Source of the DNA: Nitrospira sp.
Lineage (GTDB): Bacteria; Nitrospirota; Nitrospiria; Nitrospirales; Nitrospiraceae
Direction: 5' to 3'
NCBI GenBank assembly: GCA_005116795.1
Contig: SWDL01000274.1
Span: 1-7,743 of the forward strand
Length of the DNA: 7,743 nt
Below, in pieces: positions 1-5,461 of this stretch. A program made the position numbers and the translations under genes. A model generated the notes under the pieces. The model was not told the origin of the DNA and searched no databases. It saw nothing but the letters and a program-made list of their open reading frames with translations. The first letter of the stretch is position 1. Each line of letters begins with the position of its first letter.

Positions 1-2
1 TA

Positions 3-566
3 CTATCGCAAAGCCTCATTCTCCGGATGGGGCGTTCCATCCCCATCTACGAGGCATTCTCTCAGAAATATGGATGCGGCGCTCCATGAACGTCTGTCGG
101 CGACGGGATTGTGGGCGATACCGCGTTCTGGAAAATTCGCTCCCTTGAAGGTGAATGCATGCATTGCGTGACCGTATGCGTGGAGTTCCCACGTGGCTCC
201 CACGTCGGAGAATTCCTTGAGCCCCGCGACCACCTCGGCCGGAGGAACCATTGGGTCTTCCCAACCGTGGAGCAAGAGCAACTTTGTCTGGATAGGAGTA
301 GACACCTCGTAAGGCGGCGGCGACAATAATCCGTGGAAGCTAATCGCGCAGCGAAGACCGGGAGGAGATACGCGCGCCAAATCTAGCGCACACAGCCCAC
401 CAAAGCAGTATCCGACAATGGCAACGCGTGTCGGGTCGACTTCTTCCAACGCTTGCGCTGCGGACAATGCCTGGAGGAGCCGTTCGCGAAGAAGCGCGCG
501 GTCCGCCAAGAGTGGGTCCATGAGGTGAGAATTATCGCCCTCTGGGTCTCCGCGCTTGCCCTGGTA
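3..566 (-). pseudogene. Dienelactone hydrolase family protein, 5'-truncated remnant
   Basis: This is the C-terminal part of a DLH-family alpha/beta hydrolase; such enzymes hydrolyse dienelactones or related esters in the cytoplasm. The open frame runs from an apparent start at 704, but its first ~47 residues are basic and unlike the family. Recognisable homology begins around YQGKRGDPEG (about position 563) and continues to a natural TAG stop at 3-5. Numbered from the ATG at 704, the nucleophile motif GYCFGG gives Cys100, HGWEDPMVPP gives Asp150, and the AMHAFT segment gives the likely catalytic His182. The triad is thus present, but the first ~50-60 residues of the usual ~230-residue enzyme (beta strands and the oxyanion region) are missing. 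No Shine-Dalgarno sequence precedes the open frame. The lost part is replaced by a TauE-like sequence on the opposite strand. I infer a dead fragment; a translated chimeric protein is possible but unlikely. Confidence 0.8.
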
Positions 567-755
567 TGCTTCCTGACCAAGGAACCGACGACCCTTTTTA
601 CGTGTACGCTGGCCGTAGCAGTCGTGTTTTCGATGCTGGGTCAGGGAGGCGGTGTACTGTACACGTCTCTTCAGGTATTCCTCGGCATCGGCTTCCAGCC
701 ACACCCGACTGTGATCAGCTTACGGTACGTTTCTTGCCTTTTCTCTGAGAAGTGA
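525..755 (+). pseudogene. TauE/SafE (sulfite exporter) permease, N-terminal remnant
   Basis: The plus-strand frame from a possible GTG at 525 to a TGA at 753-755 contains two hydrophobic stretches. The segment SMLGQGGGVLYTSLQVFLGI, followed by GF (about 630-695), closely resembles the first glycine-rich helix and loop of TauE/SafE (DUF81) permeases. These are integral membrane proteins proposed to export sulfite or organosulfonates. After GIGF the expected continuation is lost and the frame ends within about 20 codons, so roughly four fifths of a typical 250-300 residue permease is absent. The 5' end overlaps the antisense of the dienelactone hydrolase fragment, so the true start cannot be fixed; real homology probably begins near 555-565. 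I see it as a decayed remnant joined head-to-head with the hydrolase fragment. The family call rests on remembered motif similarity only. Confidence 0.55.
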
Positions 756-762
756 AAGGGGG

Positions 763-885
763 ATGCCAATGGAATCACTCGAGACCCGCCCTATGACTTC
801 TGGTCGGGTCTCCTCCCGGCGTGTTGAGCGTAACGCGTCCCATATCGCGCTTGTCGCCAAGATGGCACAGGGTTTGCCAGCCTAA
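763..885 (+). CDS. Possible small ORF, 40 (or 38) residues, unknown function
   Basis: A short open frame starts at ATG 763, or more plausibly at the second ATG at 769, which lies six bases after a GGGGG tract at 758-762 that could act as a weak Shine-Dalgarno. It ends at TAA 883-885. The product is basic and polar (begins MPMESLETRP, ends AKMAQGLPA) with no signal peptide, membrane segment or motif that I recognise. It lies between two gene remnants and contains an 8-bp inverted repeat, so it may equally be a scrap of another lost gene or chance. I assign no function. Confidence 0.2.
   Translation: MPMESLETRPMTSGRVSSRRVERNASHIALVAKMAQGLPA
781..812. repeat. Perfect 8-bp inverted repeat, hairpin-forming
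   Basis: GAGACCCG at 781-788 is exactly complementary to CGGGTCTC at 805-812 with a 16-nt loop between. No T-rich tract follows on either strand, so it does not look like a standard intrinsic terminator. It could be a relic hairpin, a protein-binding palindrome, or chance. It lies just downstream of the TauE-like remnant. Confidence 0.5.
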
Positions 886-927
886 TGAAAACAAAAAGAC
901 AGAGCAAAAAAAGGAGTACGAAACACT

Positions 928-1020
928 ATGGCACGTGATAACATAAGCATTGCTCGTCGCTGGGTTGAAGGTTTCAACACGGAAAATCTCGCTATCGCCT
1001 CAGACACAGGCTGGCCATGA
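928..1020 (+). pseudogene. SnoaL/NTF2-like protein, N-terminal stub of 30 codons
   Basis: An ATG at 928 follows a strong AAGGAG Shine-Dalgarno at 911-916 in an A-rich leader. It opens a frame beginning MARDNISIARRWVEGFNTEN. The pattern of a first helix with ARRWVEGFNTENLA is typical of the start of SnoaL-like/ester-cyclase NTF2-fold proteins, which are usually 120-150 residues. The frame stops at TGA 1018-1020 after 30 codons, with the likeness lost after about residue 26. The good translation signal with an abrupt loss of homology points to a gene whose 3' part was removed, close to a 9-bp direct repeat. It could alternatively act as a translated leader upstream of gdhA, but nothing shows this. 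The family call rests on about 25 residues. Confidence 0.45.
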
Positions 1021-1039
1021 TGGGATGATCCACAGGCTG
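1005..1039 (+). repeat. 9-bp direct repeat CACAGGCTG at the edge of the gdhA block
   Basis: CACAGGCTG occurs at 1005-1013 and again at 1031-1039. The first copy lies where the SnoaL-like homology ends. A third partial copy, CACAGGC, lies at 2384-2390 just after gdhA, beside the point where the ABC ATPase remnant is broken. Short repeats at both edges fit a recombination or insertion junction, but words this short can arise by chance. Confidence 0.45.
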
Positions 1040-1095
1040 TGCTTTGGCACGGGCATTGCCCTTTTTAGCGAGTAGTCATCTATCTGTCACGACTG

Positions 1096-1102
1096 AAAGG
1101 AG
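1096..1102 (+). promoter_or_regulatory. Shine-Dalgarno AAAGGAG fixing the gdhA start
   Basis: AAAGGAG ends seven bases before GTG 1110. This favours that GTG over an in-frame TTG at 1044, which lacks a comparable site and would add 22 residues that do not resemble the family's N-terminus. Confidence 0.8.
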
Positions 1103-1109
1103 CCTCACA

Positions 1110-2354
1110 GTGACCGACAATCTGTACCTGTCTACCCTGCAGGAGTTCGACAAGACAATCCGTCATCTTCACCTCAAGGCCGGGATTATAGCCTATCTGC
1201 GATCCCCGAAACGGGAGCTTACCGTCAACTTTCCCGTTGAGATGGACGATGGTTCAGTCCGTCTCTTCACTGGCTATCGTGTCCATCACAACACGGCCTT
1301 GGGTCCGACAAAGGGCGGGATTCGCTATCACCCGAGTGTGACGCTTGATGAAGTCCGCGCCTTGGCCATGCGGATGACCTGGAAATGTGCGGTTGTTGGT
1401 CTGCCGTATGGCGGTGCGAAGGGCGGCGTTATTTGCGATCCCAAAACCCTGTCCATCCGGGAGTTGGAAAACTTGACCCGTCGGTATGCGACCGAGATTG
1501 CGATATTGATGAATCCACAAGGCGACATTCCAGCCCCGGACATGGGTACCGGGGAGCGGGAAATGGCTTGGATCATGGATACCTATTCCATGCACCATGG
1601 CTACTCTGTACCAGCTGTGGTGACAGGCAAACCTCTGGCTATAGGCGGGTCACTCGGCCGCGCGGAAGCCACCGGCCGTGGGGTGGTGTTGACGACCTTA
1701 GAGGCGCTGAAGCAGACCAACATCCCAGTTGAAGGCGCCCGGGTGGTGCTGCAAGGCTTTGGCAAGGTTGGGGCGCCAGCGGCATACCTGATTGAAGAAC
1801 ACGGTGCCAAGGTGATTGCGGTGAGTGATGAGAGTGGAGGCGTGTACAGCGCTCATGGTCTCAATACCCGCGACCTGCTGGCCTATGCCAAAACGCAGGG
1901 CACGGTGGTCGGCTACCCAGGAACTGAGTCGATCTCCAACGCTGATCTCTTTGCCTTGCCCTGTGAAGTGCTTATGCCGTGCGCCCTGGCCAGCCAGATC
2001 ACAGCGGCCAACGCTTCGCGAGTCCAGGCCAAGATTATTGCTGAAGGGGCCAACGGTCCACTCACTCCAGAGGCCGACGAGATCCTCCTAGAGCGCGGCG
2101 TCTTCATCATTCCCGACATCCTGTGCAATGCCGGTGGCGTCACCGTGTCGTACTTTGAATGGGTGCAGGATCTGCAGTCCTTCTTCTGGGGGGAGGAGGA
2201 AATCAACGAGCGCTTACGTCAGATTTTGGTTCGCAGCTTTCAGCATGTCCTGCATATGGCCCAAGAAAAACACGTCGATCTGCGTACCGCAGCGCAGATC
2301 TTGGCCATTCAGCGTGTTGCCGAGGCGATGGAGATCCGGGGGATCTATCCGTAA
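1110..2354 (+). CDS. gdhA: Glutamate dehydrogenase (Glu/Leu/Phe/Val dehydrogenase family)
   Basis: A 414-residue cytoplasmic enzyme that interconverts glutamate with 2-oxoglutarate plus ammonia using NAD(P)(H), linking carbon and nitrogen metabolism. Length matches the short hexameric bacterial GDH class (about 410-425). The N-terminal substrate domain shows GPTKGGIRYHP (Lys68), WKCAVVGLPYGG (Lys92) and GGAKGGV with the catalytic Lys104, followed by PAPDMGTG (Asp144). The Rossmann domain begins near residue 210 with the GFGKVG dinucleotide motif at 216-221; AEGANGPLTPEAD (311-323) and PDILCNAGGVTVSYFEW (335-351) are also conserved GDH segments. No frameshift or missing key residue is visible. 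GTG 1110 is chosen because of its well-placed Shine-Dalgarno. Coenzyme preference cannot be settled by eye, and a leucine or phenylalanine dehydrogenase is less likely given length and motifs. The gene is monocistronic here, with broken genes on both sides. Confidence 0.95.
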   Translation: MTDNLYLSTLQEFDKTIRHLHLKAGIIAYLRSPKRELTVNFPVEMDDGSVRLFTGYRVHHNTALGPTKGGIRYHPSVTLDEVRALAMRMTWKCAVVGLPYGGAKGGVICDPKTLSIRELENLTRRYATEIAILMNPQGDIPAPDMGTGEREMAWIMDTYSMHHGYSVPAVVTGKPLAIGGSLGRAEATGRGVVLTTLEALKQTNIPVEGARVVLQGFGKVGAPAAYLIEEHGAKVIAVSDESGGVYSAHGLNTRDLLAYAKTQGTVVGYPGTESISNADLFALPCEVLMPCALASQITAANASRVQAKIIAEGANGPLTPEADEILLERGVFIIPDILCNAGGVTVSYFEWVQDLQSFFWGEEEINERLRQILVRSFQHVLHMAQEKHVDLRTAAQILAIQRVAEAMEIRGIYP

Positions 2355-2379
2355 GCTGCCATAACTTAACATGCCGTGC

Positions 2380-2399
2380 GGCTCACAGGCGTGCGAGCC
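2380..2399. other. Hairpin just downstream of gdhA
   Basis: GGCTCACA (2380-2387) and TGCGAGCC (2392-2399) pair over eight positions with one A/C mismatch around a GGCG loop, 25 bases after the gdhA stop. On the minus strand the mismatch becomes a G-T wobble. No T-tract follows on the plus strand, so it is a weak candidate terminator for gdhA. It coincides with the breakpoint of the ABC ATPase remnant. Confidence 0.3.
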
Positions 2400-2695
2400 T
2401 AGTCCTTGGGGCATGAAGCCCAGACGGCTTTTGATCCGCTCCGCCGCACGCTCGGAGTCGATCTGTATCCCAAACACTTCAAGCTCCCCGGCCTCAAAGC
2501 TGAGCACGCCTGCCACCGCCTTCATCGGACTACTTTTGCCTGCCCCATCAGGACCGATAAGGCCATACAGCTCACTAGGGAAGATCTCAAGATCGACCCC
2601 CTGCACGGCCACACGCCTGCGTAGTGCTTGGCGAAGCCGCGCACCCGAACGACAGGAGACGCTGGCCTTACCAGCTCGTCTTCTTTGACTTTCAC
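2398..2695 (-). pseudogene. ABC transporter ATP-binding protein, frameshifted and 3'-truncated remnant
   Basis: Read right to left, the first part (from a possible GTG at 2695) encodes VVRVRGFAKHYAG in one frame. The continuation AVQGVDLEIFPSELYGLIGP is in another frame, so a single-base loss lies near 2609-2622. Walker A, GPDGAGKSS, follows, then AGVLSFEAGELEVFG and IKSRLGFMPQGLG, the typical Q-loop region of multidrug-type ABC ATPases. Homology stops at about 2398; the open frame then runs through the antisense of gdhA and carries no ABC signature, Walker B or H-loop. Only about 95 of the ~230-300 residues of a working ATPase remain, so it cannot be functional. It follows the SCO gene on the same strand after ~58 nt and might once have belonged to that transcription unit, though no linkage is shown. 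No terminator is evident between them. Confidence 0.8.
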
Positions 2696-2753
2696 TAAGG
2701 TAGGAAAAGTCTGTCCGCTCTTTGCAGAATTGGGAAAGAAAGTCGTGTTCCTA

Positions 2754-3704
2754 TTAGGCGAGCAATTCCTGGACGACAGTCATCAGCTCATCGACGGTGT
2801 GGTTGACCCCGGTAAACTCTTTCACCACAGAGCCTTCTTGATTGATCACACAGGTGAGCAGGCGATGATCACGGACCCCCTCTGATCCTCCTAGGTATTC
2901 CGCCCCATACTGGGTGGCAACGATGAGGATATCGCGCGTTGTCCCAGTCAGAAATTTCCAGCCAGACAGCTCAGCCTTATAACGGCGGGCGTATGCTTGT
3001 AAGACCGAGGGGGTATCACGCTGCGGGTCAATGCTGACGGAGACAAGCATGACTTCTTTGCCGAGTCGTTTGCCGAGGCGGCGCTGGAGATGGGAAAACT
3101 TGGTTGACAACATGGGACACGGACCGGGACACTGGGTGAAGATAAAGTCCATGAGGATCACTTTACCCCGCAGATGCGACAGGACAAACGCTTGTCCATC
3201 TTGATCCGTGAGCAGAAAATCTGGCGCGGGGAACGGGACAAACTCGGCCCGCTCTCCTTGCGGCTCAGCAGCGTTCGTTTCCTGGCGTTGGGCGTGTCGC
3301 GCCGTGCGCCCCTGGTCCTCTTGCAACGCCGCTTCGACACTCTTCCCGCCCACGGGATCAATCGCGACCAGATGCAGACTGTCTGGCGTCTGTTCCAGGG
3401 TAAGAATGACAGTATCCCCAGGGTTCAGGCCAGCCAGCATTTCAGGCGTTCTCACCTCGAACTCCATCGTCATCGCCGGCATGAAGCCTGGAATATCTTC
3501 GTGGGCAATGAGCACCTGGTTGCCTTCAGACGTGACCTGTTTGACCACTCCGCGCGTGGTGAAGGACTGCGGCTCAGAGTTTTGCCGACAGGCCACAGTC
3601 CCAGCCACAAGCACCAGTATGGTAAGACTCACAGGCTGAAGGCGTATGAGGCTGAGCTGCGTGAAGAGCGGAGCGATAAAAAAGAGAGCGAGGTGTCGCA
3701 GCAT
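2754..3704 (-). CDS. CusF-like copper-binding domain fused to SCO1/SenC thioredoxin-fold protein (probable lipoprotein)
   Basis: A 316-residue exported protein. ATG 3704 is chosen because AGAGGA lies six bases upstream; the frame continues 49 codons further, but that extension overlaps the DUF1302 gene in another frame and looks non-coding. Residues 1-39 are hydrophobic and end in GTVAC, a non-ideal lipobox with Cys39 as likely lipidation site. Residues ~48-117 match the CusF-type periplasmic copper-binding domain: His68 and the MTM motif (Met78, Met80), with Met75 where CusF has its Trp. A charged linker (~121-156) leads to a SCO1/SenC domain (~157-316) with DFIFTQCPGPCP (CxxxC, Cys192/Cys196) and the conserved His280 of VRDH. 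SCO proteins deliver copper to, or reduce the thiols of, the CuA site of cytochrome oxidase, and some act in redox defence. CusF-SCO fusions are known, so the pairing suggests Cu(I) handling in the periplasm. No oxidase gene is visible nearby. It is probably last in the minus-strand cluster, 34 nt after the DUF1302 gene. Confidence 0.9.
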   Translation of the reverse strand: MLRHLALFFIAPLFTQLSLIRLQPVSLTILVLVAGTVACRQNSEPQSFTTRGVVKQVTSEGNQVLIAHEDIPGFMPAMTMEFEVRTPEMLAGLNPGDTVILTLEQTPDSLHLVAIDPVGGKSVEAALQEDQGRTARHAQRQETNAAEPQGERAEFVPFPAPDFLLTDQDGQAFVLSHLRGKVILMDFIFTQCPGPCPMLSTKFSHLQRRLGKRLGKEVMLVSVSIDPQRDTPSVLQAYARRYKAELSGWKFLTGTTRDILIVATQYGAEYLGGSEGVRDHRLLTCVINQEGSVVKEFTGVNHTVDELMTVVQELLA

Positions 3705-3738
3705 GCGATTTCCTCTAGAAAAAGTGATTGACATGTTC

Positions 3739-5367
3739 TCAAAACTGAAAGATGGCGGTAAAGACCGTCTCGTTCCGATTGTTGCGCCCACCACCAAACC
3801 GGCCGCCAATAAACCACGATTCTTCGGTTGATTTTCCCCAGTAAATGTCATGGGTGAGCTGAAACACGAGATGATTCGAATACAGATATTTGACCGAAAG
3901 GCGATTAAAGAACGTGGTCCACAACGGATTGTACGCCACCGCGAACAGCGGCTGAATCAAACCGCCGGGGCCATAGCTGCTCGAGGCCGACAGGGTCGCC
4001 ACCACCCGATCCTGGAAGATCCGGTCGGTGTTCACACTGAGATATCGGTCGGGGAGCGGCTCCCCAGAGCGGGGATCAATCGCCCGATGCCGAGACGGCA
4101 CGCCGCGGAAAAAGCGGTTGTAGTCGGTGAAATGCTCCCAGAAGAACTGGCCGGTGATAAAAAAGGTCCGCAGGCCATTTAAGGGCCGGATCCACGTGGG
4201 CCGGTCAAAGGCCACCATCAGCAGGCTTTGTTCGGTCGTTTGGTAAGCGTTGTTATCTTCATCCAGCCGGCGTGGTACACCGCGTGGATCACGGGTGCCG
4301 AGGCGCATCGGAATCCCGGTGGTATAGGCGGCTTCGACCCGGTAGACCGCCTGGGTGTAGGTCTCTTCGGAATAGTTGGCGGACACGCCGACCACATGGC
4401 TGCGCGGATTGACCAGATCAATGGGCACGGTCAGGGTGTTGTCGGTGATCGGCCCAAGCCGATCGGTGCGGACCTTGACCCCGGTCGTGTCAGACAGCGT
4501 CCAAAAGTAGTGCAGGCCGAAGTCGACCAGGCCATAAACGGCTTTAAAGCGGAAACCGAGTTCACTGTTTTTGAGTTGCCAGTCGGGTTTTTTGTCGCGC
4601 ACCTCGGTGACGAAGTCGACGACTTCTCCGCCAACAAGGGCGGTGTTGACCGGGCCACGACGGCGCGAGCCGTAATAACACCACGGCCGATCAGGGTTGC
4701 CGCAGCCTCGACTACGCTTGAAATCACCCGGAATCCAAATGCCTTCGACAAACGATTCTTCAAAGGGACCGAACTTACCGATGTCGTAAACCGCGCGGGT
4801 CATAAACAGCGGAAACCGAAGGTCTTCCCAGGGCTCGCGGGCCCAGTGCCACGAGGTGTCGAGCGGATTGATGACGTCGAGGGCCCGGAACGTATCCGTC
4901 TCGCCCCAGATGACTTGCTGGCGGCCAATCCGCAGGGTGATCGGCGGCAGCGCCAAGTCCAGGTAGGCTTCCCGAATCCAGTTCTCATACTTCAAGTGGT
5001 CGCGCCGGCCTTGGCTGAAGTTATCGCGGCGCGAGTCGGACAGGTCGTACGTCGAATCATACGCAAAGCGGTAAATCAGCTTAAACGTGGCCTCTTCAAT
5101 CAGCCCAGTAGACAAGTTGCCAAGCGTCGTCTGGCCATCTTGGATAAAGTTCCAGGTGTTCTCGAGCTGGAGCGTGTTGCGCTGCACAACCAGCTGAGCA
5201 CCCTGGTATTGAGGGGTGCGCAGGACAAACTGGCTTTGCACAAAGCCTTCCAGCTCGACATTGTCGTGCAGGCTGATGATCGCCCACGACTCGGCCGCAG
5301 GGAAGGACAACAGGCTAACCACGAGCAGGCCGAGCAGGCGGAAAGGGGGGAGTGCGGGCAGAGACAT
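3739..5367 (-). CDS. DUF1302 family outer-membrane beta-barrel protein
   Basis: A 542-residue protein with a signal peptide (hydrophobic core LLGLLVVSLLSFPAA, cleavage likely after Ala29 in ESWA). The body is rich in alternating aromatic and polar strands and ends TAIFQF; a terminal Phe is the usual outer-membrane barrel insertion signal. The segment RIGRQQVIWGETDTFRALDV plus INPLD (146-170) matches the conserved core of DUF1302 (PF06980). The biochemical function of this family is not established; members often pair with DUF1329 proteins near RND/MMPL exporters or lipid/steroid catabolism genes, suggesting an outer-membrane channel or ligand-uptake/export role. ATG 5367 has CAGGAG seven bases upstream. 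It lies 94 nt after the DUF1329 gene with a stem-loop in the gap. One oddity is a Cys pair, CGNPDRPWC (222/230), in a predicted loop that could form a disulfide. No RND exporter is visible in this window. Confidence 0.88.
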   Translation of the reverse strand: MSLPALPPFRLLGLLVVSLLSFPAAESWAIISLHDNVELEGFVQSQFVLRTPQYQGAQLVVQRNTLQLENTWNFIQDGQTTLGNLSTGLIEEATFKLIYRFAYDSTYDLSDSRRDNFSQGRRDHLKYENWIREAYLDLALPPITLRIGRQQVIWGETDTFRALDVINPLDTSWHWAREPWEDLRFPLFMTRAVYDIGKFGPFEESFVEGIWIPGDFKRSRGCGNPDRPWCYYGSRRRGPVNTALVGGEVVDFVTEVRDKKPDWQLKNSELGFRFKAVYGLVDFGLHYFWTLSDTTGVKVRTDRLGPITDNTLTVPIDLVNPRSHVVGVSANYSEETYTQAVYRVEAAYTTGIPMRLGTRDPRGVPRRLDEDNNAYQTTEQSLLMVAFDRPTWIRPLNGLRTFFITGQFFWEHFTDYNRFFRGVPSRHRAIDPRSGEPLPDRYLSVNTDRIFQDRVVATLSASSSYGPGGLIQPLFAVAYNPLWTTFFNRLSVKYLYSNHLVFQLTHDIYWGKSTEESWFIGGRFGGGRNNRNETVFTAIFQF

Positions 5368-5407
5368 GCAGAGACTCCTGTGGGTGGGTGAATAGAGAGA
5401 CCTCAGG

Positions 5408-5449
5408 CCAGGGCAGCAGGTGGGAGAGCGACACCCCGGCTGCCTCTGG
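5408..5449 (-). other. Stem-loop between the DUF1329 and DUF1302 genes
   Basis: CCAGGGCAGC (5408-5417) pairs with GCTGCC and CTGG (5439-5444 and 5446-5449) apart from one bulged base at 5445. A further GGTG (5419-5422) can pair with CACC (5432-5435) inside the loop. This gives about 14 base pairs in the 94-nt intercistronic gap. No U-tract follows in the minus-strand direction, so an mRNA stability or differential-expression element is more likely than a terminator. This is inferred from pairing only. Confidence 0.5.
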
Positions 5450-5461
5450 GGAGGACAGTCA

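Noticed and set aside
1044..1109. Upstream TTG start adding 22 residues to glutamate dehydrogenase
   Set aside because: GTG 1110 has AAAGGAG at ideal spacing and gives the family's usual length and N-terminus.
3705..3851. 49-codon N-terminal extension of the SCO protein
   Set aside because: It overlaps the DUF1302 3' end in another frame and would bury the signal sequence; ATG 3704 has a good ribosome site.
4228..5391. Long plus-strand open frame of 387 codons opposite the DUF1302 gene
   Set aside because: It is the antisense of a well-supported outer-membrane gene, has no recognisable domain and is explained by codon bias keeping the opposite frame open.
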